From: Capitella teleta
Lineage: Eukaryota; Annelida; Polychaeta; Capitellidae
Assembly (NCBI GenBank): GCA_000328365.1
Contig: KB307554.1
Location: 196,461 to 260,460, forward strand
Length of the DNA: 64,000 bases
Reading direction: 5' to 3'
Shown here: piece by piece, positions 34,955-56,284 of the stretch
Layout of the letters: every line of letters starts with the position of its first letter
Position numbering within the stretch: position 1 is the stretch's first letter
Position numbers and translations under genes: made by a program
The notes under the pieces: model-generated
The model's database searches: none
The model's input: the letters and a program-made list of their open reading frames with translations, nothing else
Told to the model about the DNA's origin: nothing

Positions 34955-35167
34955 CATCATACAGCCTACTTCCAGCTGAAGAACACTACTATTGAGCAAG
35001 AGCTACCTGGTATGGTGTTCGGGCTGAAACACATACATAATCTTATTAAAATGATATTCGGAGCCAAGACAGAAGTACAGACAGATCAAAAGCCTCTGGC
35101 GAGCATCTTCACCAAGCGAATCAGTGATGTTTCGCCCAGGCTACAATGTCTGTCAAATATGATATAA
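34955..35167 (+). mobile_element. second retroelement scrap (RNase H-like), fossil
   Basis: Starting directly after the 3' LTR, a short plus-strand stretch resembles the RNase H region of a Ty3/gypsy pol, including a TDQKPLASIFTK-type block. No other part of the element is present. It is a fragment and not functional. It is probably the remains of an older insertion at the same place. Confidence 0.6.
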
Positions 35168-35169
35168 GA

Positions 35170-35440
35170 CTGAAAGTACATTGCTGTTACCAGTGAATGG
35201 AGACAAATACACACATACAAGTTAAGTTAACAGTTTGGTTCCGAAAATGATGTATATCTGATTTGATTTTGTATGATGAACAATAAGAATATGTTTCTTT
35301 GCGTTTATTTTCACATGCCACTTAGCCAATTGCATGTTTCGTCCTATGACCTCATTGATTTTGGTATTTTTCTTATTCTTTCTGTATTATTGTTTTCCTT
35401 TTTTTTTTTAGTTACGTGTGACAAGCTGATGATACGAGTA

Positions 35441-35538
<98 letters not shown>

Positions 35539-37024
35539 TGCACATAATTATATTCAACGTGGAAGCAGTTGTTCCATATATCCTGCAATTCAAATATGTG
35601 TTACGACATCGCCCTGCTTAACATCGCCGTGTTTATTATCATATCTATCGGACTAATTATTTGACATGCACATAATAACTTGAATTTTCTCTCCGGGTGT
35701 ATAATATACAGATTCTAATACCCTGTTATGATTTCCACAATCAAGCACGATCGATTATCACGAGAGTTATCAGCTAAGTCAGGTCAGGTCAGGTCAGGTA
35801 AAAATATTTAACAGTGTTTAAGTCCTTTTGTATTAGGACTCCATGAAAATAAACGGGATTGTCCTCAAAACAAAGATGAAAATTGAATAAAAAATAAATG
35901 AAGTGAGATAGCGAAGATTAAGATATGTAAATCATAAGGAGATAACAACATAAAATAAACATAACGATAAACTAAAAAACAACGAATAATAATAATGCAA
36001 ATAAATGGAGTAAAGAAGATTACTAAATACAGTCACTAATCGAATGCTGCGCTATGATTACATCATAACGAACTTGTTGATTTTTTTGGTCGAATACATT
36101 CCGTTGATTTCTGTCACGTGACCGAGGAACAACGTGCGCCGCCATTAGCGCATCTTGGTCGTATTTATCCCGAGAAAGAAATCGGAAAAGGCGCCGGAAA
36201 ACATACTTCTCATTGGCATCACACGGTATTACCAAATGCTCCCAAGAGTATCGATGCAAATGTTTATCGATTGTGTTATGATAACTCGATTATGCGTTGG
36301 TTTCGGCGTCATCGTCTGAAATACTAGTACTGCTATAGTTCTTTCGATAATGATTCAAAATGATAAATATCATTGAAAATGAAATCGCTGAACAAAATAA
36401 CATCAGATATGGTTTATGGTATTCGTAGGATAGTTGTTAGTGGATAGTTTGACTGGATGGCAGTTGTAACCTGCATACAAATTCAATTAGATGGGCTTTC
36501 CATCTCAAGGCAGTTTTCATGAAAACATTTATGATTTATTTAAAATTGGTCATTCTGATGATTCTCACACACAACCTGAACTTTACGAAATGTTGGGATA
36601 CTGTCACTTCATAGATTTAATACTATCATATGGTTATTTCTTAGTTTAATCAAACTTTTTAATAAATATTCTTAAGCGTTCCTTTTTATATTAAACTCAA
36701 GATGTGTTCTGGTTACTGATTAGTCAGGGCCTTAGATATTCCCTCTTTATATGGAGTAAATGGACATAACCTTGTTTTGAGAAGTAGCCAGTCAGTTCAT
36801 GCTTTGGATGAGCGTCCTTACTCTCTAATGAGTTTATCATAATACAATAATGATATTCATCATATTCAATATGATATTGTGTTATTTCGTGACTAGTAAT
36901 GTTCTCAACTCTTTACTGCCACCAGAAATTGAAGTCTTACAGAAAAGTATAAGTTATTAGAATTTCAACCACTTCCAAGTACCATTCAGAATTTGTTCAT
37001 AATTTGATGTAACACCTCTTGCAG
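35170..37024. other. spacer upstream of PRPF8
   Basis: This spacer holds an (AAT)n microsatellite at 35440-35535 and a (GTCAG)n-type pentamer patch at about 35,777-35,799. Around 36,110-36,260 there is a GC-richer block with a minus-strand ATGGCGGC (YY1-like) that could be the PRPF8 promoter. PRPF8 needs an upstream non-coding exon because its start codon lies 13 bases behind an acceptor at 37024. I could not place that exon. Confidence 0.4.
35440..35535 (+). repeat. (AAT)n microsatellite, about 32 units
   Basis: This is an uninterrupted trinucleotide array. In one frame it reads as polyasparagine, which is not evidence of a gene. Confidence 0.97.
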
Positions 37025-37037
37025 CCTATGGTGAGAC

Positions 37038-46130
<9,093 letters not shown>

Positions 46131-47555
46131 AGATGTGTGCGTGTGATGTAAATATATTTGATATGTAAAACTGAATCATTTTTATTCCTTTTTTATCTAC
46201 TACTGAATCTTATTTGCAAAAGAAAATAAGTTTTTGAGCTCCCTTGTAGTGTGTTTGATTATGAAGTAATGTCAAGAGGATTGCTATTTTTTTTGTAATG
46301 CAGCATTGGAATAATAAATATAAGTTCAGTGTCATCAAGATTTTGGATTTTTTGTGTTCTGTGCCACTTAGTAATTCTTCATAATTCTATGCTGAGTACA
46401 ATAATAATAAAATTGTACTTTTTAAATTTTAATTGAGGGAAGCAACACTTTTATAAGGAAATATTAGATGACTTGGTTGTGTACTAGGCAGTTAAGGGAC
46501 GAAACTATTGGGTTTATTTTGTTTGTTGGTAACATGTACATGTATGCCACAAAATTCATCTTTCTGCTTCCAAGAGTTCATCTTGATAGTATTACTAAAG
46601 GACTACTGAAATATTTACTGGAGCTATATGCAACACCCAACACAGGAACGCTCATTATTTTTTCATATAGCAGTTATGGCAATTTGATTTGTACTCCCTA
46701 GCAGGCCGCTGCTCCTGTAAAGGGTGACTAAAATATTGTAAAAAAATAAGCTAATGGTAGTAAACTATGTACATGCAGGATTAAATCCAGGGTTTTTCTG
46801 GCATGGAGTTGTCTTATTTAAAGGTGCCTGTGAAATATGAATACCCTGGTACTTACGAGAAAATAAAATTAAAGAATTAGCTGAACCAAAATAATTTATT
46901 TGACAAAAGCAAATCAAATCTCAATGTAATTATTGCACACCAAAAAAAAGGGAATCAAAAAAGCAAAAACACAAGTGCAAATGACGTGAACAAGTGGATC
47001 TAAAATTAAACCATCAACAAGATAATCATGTTTGTAATGCAAACATTGAAGAAGGGAACGTTAAGAACTAATGCAAAATGAAAAACAGTTCCACAAAGCA
47101 CAAGGAACAGCATTCCAACAGAAAGCAGGCAGTGATCAGAATAAGAAACTAAGTATCAGAAAATTAAAATAATTATATAACACCACAAAAATTAATTATG
47201 AAGTCATTGGGAGAAGAAAAATAAAATAATCTTCCCCAGGAGATTTGTCAGAGAAAGAATTAGAAAAACACTTTTATTATTTTTCAGTTCAAAAATCAAA
47301 TCAATTTGATATGTTGTAATATAAAATTATAACTTAAATATCAAAATATATTTCTCTTCTTGAATAACTTAACTTCTCAGTATTCTCGATTTTGAGTCGT
47401 CAGAGAGTGTCGTGAATACAAAGAATTTGTACATATTGTTTATAAATCCTGGGACCCTCTTAAGTGTAACAACGCGCGTCATTGCAGTAGAAGCAGCGTC
47501 AAAAGAAGCTGCAACAGTTCAAGACTAGAAAAGAACCACTCAGAAGTGAACACCA
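46131..47555. other. AT-rich spacer between convergent PRPF8 and TMEM199
   Basis: It holds the PRPF8 3' untranslated region (poly(A) signal at 46313) and the 3' end of TMEM199. No other gene, transposon end or structured repeat was recognised. Confidence 0.6.
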
Positions 47556-50128
47556 TCACGCTGTGTGCTTCACAAGGAAATAAAGATCAGCAAAAAACAC
47601 AGCCGTCCCAACAACCATTCCACTGCAAATTTGCTGAAAACATGAAGTCCAGTACATTCAGAATTTCAAATTTATCGGAGTAACTTACCACAGCAATGTT
47701 TGGTTTTTCAAGCGAGTATTCTGTTGCTTTATAAGCAAACATGAATGAACCAACAACGGTGAGTAGAAAATTGAAAATATGGATCAACTGTTTGTTAAGC
47801 GAGCGAACTGGAAAGAAAAGAACAAATTAATCATGTGATCAGTTTAAGGATAAATGCCTTCTAGCATAAGGTTCATCAGATTCTAGTCTCCTGGGGTCAA
47901 ATTTGTTTCTTTCATAAATCATGAGACCAAGGTGAAAGGAAGGTCACACAAAAAACGCATCAAAATCCAGTTCTTCATCTAAATTTGCACTTCTATATAA
48001 ACAGTCGCAACTCTCAAATGAGCCCAGAATAATCCTCCTTGGGGGAGTGTCTCACTGTGTGTGGTTGATTGCATAATACACTATGTTAACCAATGTGTTT
48101 GGAATCAAAATTTCATCAGTAGGCTTGGGACAGGGGTCGGCATCTGGCAAGCGCTGGGACCAGCCCCTGGCCCTTTTTTGACTTATAATGAAATCCGGTC
48201 CATAAACAATTTAGTTCTCAATGTATACCAGAAAGTGCCTTGCAAGATGTTTCAACTTTCAAAGTAATTGATTTACTTTACCTGGTAATATAATTATAAC
48301 TAACAGGTATATCTTGTCCACTATAGTGTGACAAATCTGAGTGGGTCATTGTAGTCATGGAGTAGGAACACATTGCCTGAGTCAAAGAAGCTTGATCAGC
48401 GATTATCACACCTACATTTATTGTTCGCTCAACTGAATGTTCAATGTTTTCATGTGTAACTTATTCTATATGATGTGATCAAAGCTGATAATCCTCTGTA
48501 ATATAATCCTCTATAATAATGATAAAGGGTTACTGGCTCCATTGACACACACTGTGAGGGCTCTAATTCTTTAAGAAGCAACTTCATAAACATAATTCTG
48601 GTTTTAAAATGAGCTAAAGCCATGAAGCATTAATTTTTTTCTCAAACCCAAAAAAAGTAAACCGAGTTTTCACTTTTTTCATTTTATTAAAAATTAAATA
48701 AATGATTATTAATAACTGACCTTGTTTTCCTATTGATTCCTCAGGGTTCCTCTTCTGATGAAAAAAAGGGGAATAAATTCAAGTGCAGGCATTAATAAAT
48801 AATAATACATACCTGTTGGAAGCCAACATTCTTGGTCATTTGTTCATACTCCCTCTGTGCCAGTTCATCCTTAAGTTTCTGAACACGAGCTTCAAGTTCT
48901 GGATCCTGAAAAAATTGAAGAAGAAAAACCACATTCAATTTGAGACGAGAGATTAAATCAGTCGAAACTCACCCGTGTTCGTGATTCTGTTTCATGCAGA
49001 TACACTTCACTTCCCTCCAACAATTCATGAAGGTAGAGGTCTGAGAATAAAGAAAGAACATAAGCATATAACTTTATGCATCAGGATCTTAAGAATGCAG
49101 AACACGCAAGCACGCACGCACGCACATACATATTTATGTTACGTTTTCAATTGTTATGGTCATGGCTCGAAAACAGCTATTGTTGATGCCATCTGCCAAT
49201 TAAAACTCTCAAACTGATCAGATCCAGGATCTATTTCCACTGCTCTGTACAACAACCCAGATACATAAATATGGGAATAATTTAAATCAACCTGATAGCA
49301 TGTACAGCCCAAGGCATATCAAATGCCGCATCAATGTGGCATATGCATGTAATCATATGGTTTGCTATATGCAGCTCGCCCATCTGAATGAAAAATCACC
49401 TTTCGATCACCAACAATAATAATATTACAATAGCCTTTCAATGTTCACATGAATAAAGTGTAAATCACAAAACATCCATGCTAATTCAATCTCATGTCAA
49501 TACAAATGATCCGATACAAATTAACCCTTCAAATCTGTTATATATCTCGCCTAAACAAAACTTACAATCACCACCCCCTAAAATTCAACCACACCAACAT
49601 ATAAAACTCACCCTCCATCTAATCCAATAACAAAACAACAAAAATTAATCAAGGGTCAAGAAGCAGTTTGCTCACCATTTATAACCCCAGAAGTCAAGTC
49701 AAGGTACAGCCCCTAGTGCCCTACCCCCTTGCTGCTAGTGGTCCAGTCGGTCCAGTGACTCCAGTCGGTTTTCAGACAGTTAAGTGAGGTCATTAAATTT
49801 AACAGGGCCATTGCTGAGTATACCTCAACGGGAGGCTCAACCGATCAGTCATTTGGTCACATGATGATGATTATTGAATTATTATTTATTGTTACATTCA
49901 TATTGTAATTGTACCTTGTTGCTCTTCGCTGAGGTGTTTGTGAACAGTTTTCACGAGGTCAAACGGTATGGAGCGACGTTTTCTGTCATCAGTACTCCGT
50001 CTGCCCGATGTATATTTAACTAGCTCCTCCCTGACATCATGAGGCAAGTTGGCGGTTAACAGAATCGTCCGTATCCATCGCTTTATCTTTTCTGTGAGCA
50101 AAACATGACTTTTTGGCACTTCTGCCAT
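47556..50128 (-). CDS. TMEM199: TMEM199/Vma12, ER factor for V-ATPase assembly
   Basis: The gene has six minus-strand exons: 50128-49915, 49040-48973, 48905-48813, 48754-48721, 47807-47689 and 47633-47556 (606 nt, 201 aa; human TMEM199 is 208 aa). All phases agree. The N-terminal half is cytosolic and helical. The family signature reads DLYLHELLEGSEVYL, then RDPELEARVQKLKDELAQ and YEQMTKNV. Two C-terminal hydrophobic segments follow (IHIFNFLLTVVGSFMFAY and ICSGMVVGTAVFFADLYF). The family (yeast Vma12) works in the ER with the Vma21/Vma22 homologues to assemble the V0 sector of the proton pump. A 34-nt exon (KRNPEESIGKQ) links the two halves. Introns here are longer than in the neighbours, up to 914 nt. 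The gene starts 311 bases from SFSWAP in the opposite direction. Confidence 0.92.
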
Positions 50129-50439
50129 GTTGGGGTTATAGCGGATGTGACGTCATTAATGAGGCGAGTGCCATTCCATTACTAGGGGGAATAGCTAACA
50201 TCTAAATCTTGCATACCATATTTTAACATTCCGTAACTGGTCAACAATGTTCTGATTACATTTTTTAAGAATCTAATTTTGTTTAATTATCTACCATGAT
50301 TAACACAAAACGACTGTATCAAGCTAATAATCACAGATATAACAATTCATGAAAAGGGACCACCCCTTTTCAATAATGGACTCGTCGCATGGCCATTTGC
50401 AGCTGAAACGTTTTTCATTGTGGTAGATATGCGAAGAAA
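50129..50439. promoter_or_regulatory. shared TMEM199/SFSWAP bidirectional promoter with CRE
   Basis: These 311 bases separate two divergent start codons. A perfect TGACGTCA palindrome (CREB/ATF site) lies at 50148-50155, 20 bases upstream of the TMEM199 start codon. The position fits a short head-to-head promoter. Transcription start sites are not determinable from sequence. Confidence 0.6.
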
Positions 50440-53400
50440 ATGTCGATTCGGAAGCGAGTTCTCGTGCGAGATCTTCCCGATGCCCGTCAGAATGAGACGT
50501 TCGAAGATCTTCTGGTGTTTGGCTACCAGTGCAAGCTGTTCCGGGATGATGACAGGGCGCAATTCATAGAGGATGGCAAGCACTTGATTCCGTGGATGGG
50601 GGATGCATCGCTTCTTATAGACAGGTCGGTGCTTCGGAGGCACTCGAACCACGAAAACAAGGTTTCGATTTCCCTCGATTTGTAATTGCTTGTTCCATGC
50701 CTCCTCTTTCAGCGTTTTTTAGCTCTTTATATTTATCATGTCGTTGGAGCTTGCTATGATCTGCCACCCTCGAGCCGAGGTGTGGAGAGGACTTCGTGCT
50801 GAAGCGAACTTGAACGTCAATATTTCCACTTAAAAATGCTGTTGTTTTTTATGCTCATAATCTTCCACTTATTGTCTTAGGGTTACATTTTTATTGAGGT
50901 TTGTATTGTCATTAATAATCTGCCTTTGATGCTTCTGTTTCAGCCTTTGAGAATCTCTTTGATGCTGCTAAAATAAAAATAAATGGAATATTATCATAAG
51001 CATATCATTTATTGAATTCAACCAGGACTATAGTAAATTTGAATTATTATTTTTTACTTGCAGCATCAAAGGGAGTGTTCAGATCATTATGATCTGTTTT
51101 TTTATTATTTTTTTTATTATGAATTTTGTACCGCCAGTCTGTGATAATTAATAATTAAATGGGTCTAATAACTTATCTCTTAGTTATTCAGCCGTTAATG
51201 GGCAGTTCTCAAGCATTTTCTGTTGTTCTTAACAGATATGATGGGCGGGGCCACTTGCACGACCTTCGACCTCATGATGCGGACGACTCTCGAGGACAAA
51301 CCCCAGAGCTATCAGCGGAGGAACGCCGCCTGGAGAAGATGTGCGATGAAGAGCGATATTTAGAATTGTACACTGACGTGCAGGAGAAGATGACGTATGA
51401 AGGTGGGTCTCTTGAGTTGCATATCGTCCCATTTAAGAGTTTACTTACTTCAGAGGAAGAAGCTAAGCGTCAGAAGGAAGGTAGTGTGTTCTCTGGCTAC
51501 AGTGCTGTTGGATTCAGCTATGACCAGAGTGCCTTAGAGGCTCAGCAGGAACAGCAGGGTATAGATGAGCACCACTGTTCATATCTATTGTTATCTCAAT
51601 TTTCCCTTTCAGCAACCAAAGATGCATCTGAAGAAGACAGTGAACCTTATGTTCCCATTCCGGAACTGCAGGTTCCCACAACAATTGACGCCGTAAGAGT
51701 ATAATTTGATCATTGATTGAATATATGTTGTAATTGTTTTATGATCCTTCAGCCGGCCACTATGAAGCTGCATGCCATAATAGAGAAGACTGCAACGTTT
51801 GTTAGTCAGCATGGCTCACAGATGGAAATTGTAATCAAGACAAAGCAAAAGGACAATCCCCAATTCCAATTCCTCAATTTTGACTCTGGGCTCAACCCGT
51901 ATTACAAACATATGGTTTCTGCCATCAAATCCGGACGTTATAAACCAAAGGCCAAAAGGGAACGCAGAGACAGTGGGTGCCAACTGAATGTCACATCATT
52001 GCATTATGATCCTCATCCTTAGGTGATGGCATGGAGGGTGATGGCTATCTGCATCCCAGTCTCAGCAAAACTGTCACACAAGCAGAGACGGCTGCTTCAC
52101 GACAAGAGTTCCTCACTTCTGTTAGCACTAAATTACCCGCAGGACAGATCGCCAACACGCCTTACGCCAAACTTCTGAGTAATCTCAGAAAGCACCAGCG
52201 TGGGGTGTCCCCTGACCCTAGTCTTTTAAGCACGCAAGCTGCCAATGGCAACGGGTCTACCACCTGCACTAGCAATGACTCCATTGAGTACGGAGTACAG
52301 CTGAATTTGCTAGTTCATTTTCATTTCTTGCTCTATCCTTAGCGCGGAATCAAAACTTTCTGCAGAAGAACCTCCCACGATTCTTGGCCAGCCCCCTCCC
52401 CCTGGGACGGAGCCCCCCGCCCCCTTACCTCCTGTGCCCCTCCCCCAGCCAGCTGAAGAACCGGACATTGATATCAGCAATGTCTTGGAACCACCCACAG
52501 ATGCACGCCAAGTTGTCGACAAGATGGCCGACTATGTGGCGAGGAATGGTCCGGAATTTGAGGTGATTGTGAAGGTGAAAAAAGATGAACGCTTTCAATT
52601 CTTGGAAGATTGGCATCCGTATCACCCGTACTACCAATGTGTCAAGAGCAAGATCATTAAGGTGAGCAAAACTTGGCATTGCAGCACTCTCTGACCTCTG
52701 TACTGTGCTCTCTAAGGAAATGGATCCCCTCAAAGCGAAGGAAGGACCAGTTTCATTCAGCATCAAAAGCAAAGACGTGGATGCTCCCGGTGCTGCTGAC
52801 TTGAGGAGTGTTTTGCCTTATGATGACAGCAGTGAGGATGACGCTAATAATGTATTCAACGGGGAATTTGATATTCGTGAGTTTTCATTCACTGACTTGT
52901 TCAGTAGTTTACTTGCAATGTCACTGTGACAGGTCCCCCTCCCCCACCCCCCTTGGAACCTCCGCCCCTCCCTAACAAGCCCCCTCCCCCGGACGAACGC
53001 AAACTGGCTCAGGAACGTCTGCGCGACAAACTTGCGCAGGCTGCACGAGAGAAGTTGGCACAGGCAGCAAAGGATAAAGCTCTGCAGGCTGAACGGAAGC
53101 GCAAAGTGGCGATGTTCCTCAGCATGGTGGGCAAAGCGAAGCCTCCGTCAGTGGCTCCCAATCCCCAAGCCAACCCTCCCGTTCAAGGCCCTGTTGAACC
53201 TCCTCCCTCCCTCCGTGTTCAGAGAGATGAGTCTGAAGAAGCCAAGCCGTCACGATCCAGATCCGGGTCTCCTCGTAACAGGTACCCTCTCTTTCTACCA
53301 CTTCTTTTCTGACCTCTCTTTTCAAGGTCACACTATCGTCGCTCAAGAAGCAGGTCTGGCAGTCGCAATCGAAGCAAACGTTCGCACCACAGATCCAGTC

Positions 53401-54061
53401 GCCACCGGAGATCACGCTCGAGATCACGCTCGAGGCGCTCTAAGAAGAAGTCCCGCAGACACTCGAGGTCACGCTCTAGAGAACGGAGGTCATCTAAACG
53501 TACGAGGAGATCATCACCCTCCAGGAGAGTCAAACGGAGGCGGCGGTCCACTTCGTCAGAAACGGAGACCCCTAAGCCAAGTGAATCTCCGCCTAAATTC
53601 TGTGCCATTCCTGAGATTATTGTTCCAAAAGTCGAAGTAGCTGAACCAGCGATGAGACACAGGTTTGTGTTTGCCGTTCATTCGTGTCAGCATTTCTTTT
53701 GACTTTCTTCCTCAGCAGTAAGCCATACTCGGAGAGCGAAACTTCCCAAAATGGTAGCTCGGACGAGAACAAGATCAAGGTTGAAGCTAGGACCTCTTTG
53801 AGCGAAGAGGACTCAAACAGCCGTTTATCTGTGGCTTCTGGGCCTCCCCAGGCCAAAGTGTCCTCTGTGGGTCCACCTCCATTCTTGTTTGTCTCTGCTT
53901 CATGTTTCTTTGTTCTTTTTCAGGATCTCCTGAGTAAAGTACGCGCCATGTTGAAAGCAAGTCGGGAGGCGGTTTTAAAGGAGGATCAGTTGGAGGCCAC
54001 GCTTCCTGTGGCCCCGGTCGTTTGCAATCCAGCGCAGTCCTCTGATTCTGATTCTTCATGA
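50440..54061 (+). CDS. SFSWAP: splicing factor SWAP (suppressor of white-apricot homologue)
   Basis: The gene has 12 coding exons, 2475 nt, 824 aa (human 951). Exons: 50440-50624, 51236-51402, 51454-51558, 51613-51692, 51753-51972, 52023-52287, 52343-52661, 52717-52876, 52933-53281, 53327-53662, 53716-53866 and 53924-54061. Phases agree. Domains in order: the N-terminal DRY_EERY-type region ([42 protein letters not shown]); SURP1 ([13 protein letters not shown] … NPYYKHM, about residues 180-230); SURP2 ([18 protein letters not shown] … HPYYQC, about 395-445); a proline-rich linker; an Arg/Ser-rich domain in exon 10 ([20 protein letters not shown]); and a C-terminal [12 protein letters not shown] matching the human end. 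It is a nuclear regulator of alternative splicing. The fly homologue controls its own intron removal. Here, retention of intron 1 would truncate the protein, while introns of 51, 54 and 57 nt are stop-free. Confidence 0.95.
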
Positions 54062-56280
54062 ATTTATTTTGCCTTTAATAAAGGTGTTGTATGTTGAACT
54101 TATTGGTGATTGTTGTGAAACAGACTGCTTATTGCAATGTGAGAGTTGGTTTGGGGCCAAGTTTGGAACCCGTTTTGAGAATTCTTTATATTCTAGCCTA
54201 TTTTATGGGCTGCAGGAACTCTCGCCACTGCTACAAGGTAGGATTCTATTGAATGACTTCTACACGAAAGTGATCATAATCGCCGATGACCAACGGCAGC
54301 TGAATGAAACACGCCGTATGATACTGGATGCTAATACATAGGCCGAAAAGGTGGATGATTGTGCGAGAAACAGCAATGATAATCATAATATCATTTCAAG
54401 ACTACATGTATTCATGCATTGCTAATTATACATTTAGACTTTAGATCCCCAGATGGCTCTAGAGTGATAACAAAGATTTAGTTTCAGAGAAATAGAGTGA
54501 TTAACAACAAATCACCACACTGTACATGTACATTCACATGCATTTTGGTGAACTCCTCAAAGGCCTGCAGAAGGGTTCCTTAGCACTATTCCGTATCCCG
54601 ATCGCCCCTAGACATCCCTATATGCATACCAGTATAATAGGCCAAATATATTATACTAAAATGAGATCCAAAAGAATGGTACCTATTTACAGAAAACGGA
54701 AGTGCATGAGTTGCCAGCATGAATGCGATCATATGAAAGCATATGTTGTTGTTTTTTTTCAATGCCCAGAATCCGTTTCATTCAGAATTGAAATTCAGGA
54801 TGAAACATGCCCGATTTCAAACGATATATACAGACTGGTCCATATTGTTGTTCCGAATAATGATGAAGTTCCCTATGGGATTTTACCATTGCGAGACGTT
54901 GCTATGGCGTGGTTGCTAAGGTGCTATGGAGTGACTGACATGATTGTGGCAATGTAAAATCATGGTACATTGTATTTATTGCACATACCTGTAATGAATA
55001 TCTAAGAAAAGTATCAGAAAAGATAACATCTGGATCATTACAAAAGGTGCTCGAAGTGACCCAATTGACATCGGAGCAGAGCACCACCTTTTGAGTGTTG
55101 CAAAAAGATAATCCGAAAGCTACGACAGTCAGCGTTACAAACAAGGCGACAGTACCCTTACAAAAAGTATATAAGAACTGTTATTCGAAATTTGAAAACA
55201 TTATTTACAGAATGCGATTTTTACCGATGCATTTTTTGTGTAGATGGGTTGAATAATAATAATAATAAAGATGCAATAAGTACAAAACGATTGCATATAA
55301 ATTATGGTAAAAAGGTTATAATACAAAATTATACTACACCATCTACTTGTACTGATGCCTAATTTTTGGCGCCAAGTACACTCAGATAAAACTAGTATTC
55401 GAGAAAAAGAAATCCTCCGTACTATCGAAAATCGACATTTGAAAACCGTCAGTCGTGAATAAGGCTGTTTAGCGTCATTGCATGTATCACGTCAGATGGA
55501 GTACATTTTATGTTTGTGGCTGTTAGGTCTATGGTGGCGCATGATTGTCGCATTTCTCGGTTACATCTTGTGAAATTAGTTCGTGGAACACTTACTTACT
55601 TTGGCCTATACTTAGTACTTACTTATTTGACTTAAAGCAGTGAACCGAATTATACAATTAGGCCTAACTGTGATTTAATATTTCATGCCCAGAGATCATT
55701 AAAATTGACGCCACTCAAAATATTTGAGAAATTTTACTCTAATCATGCTTTGCCAAACATGTATTTAACATTTACTAGTATAACAATGAGTTTAAGTCAC
55801 TATATTGTTCAAAGAATAAACTTGCCCAACACAATACACACTGCTAGATTGAAACGAATATAGTTCAAAGGTGGGGGTGAAGAATGGGGAGTTAATGGAT
55901 GATTAAATTCAGAGAATCACATCTCAACGATTGCTGTTTATTGTCAATATGCAATTTACTTTAGCGGCGCATACGAACGACGGCGGCGGCGCATGTACGT
56001 GGCGTCTAGTTGTTTAGCCAAGGCTGGCTGACGACTCAGGCCTCCATGGCGATGGCTGGTGGCTCACGACAGCGACTTCGAGGTCTACCACGACTGAGAT
56101 TTGCAGAAACTGGATTCTGGAAGGCCTCGTGTGATGATAATCCGGCAGGATAGGCACCCTGCTCATAATTTGAAACTCCCAGAACACGGGGGCTTGGAAA
56201 TAAATTCAATTGGCCCCCACCAAATCAGTAAATGGGGGCAAATTATTAACCAAATTAAACGAATGACAGAAGGACTCTAA
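54062..56280. other. spacer with two unrecognised plus-strand reading frames
   Basis: The first frame, 54069-54341 (90 codons, MPLIKVLYVELIGDC…), begins within the SFSWAP 3' end, whose AATAAA is at about 54,076. The second, 54526-54957 (143 codons), includes RKRKCMSCQHECDHMKAYVV and FFQCPE, a C-x2-C-x3-C-x-H plus later Cys pattern suggesting a zinc-binding protein, and ends WLLRCYGVTDMIVAM. I cannot name either, and they may be exons of one gene. From 55.0 to 56.2 kb I see no gene. A CGG-rich patch lies near 55,965-56,000. Confidence 0.35.
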
Positions 56281-56284
56281 GGTA

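Noticed and set aside
35273-35656. Reading frame with polyasparagine (and polyisoleucine on the other strand)
   Set aside because: It is the translation of the (AAT)n microsatellite; the flanks have no coding character.
53032-53640. A 202-codon plus-strand frame over the SFSWAP RS region
   Set aside because: It is out of frame with the SURP and C-terminal exons. The spliced frame gives a proper Arg/Ser domain and consistent phases.
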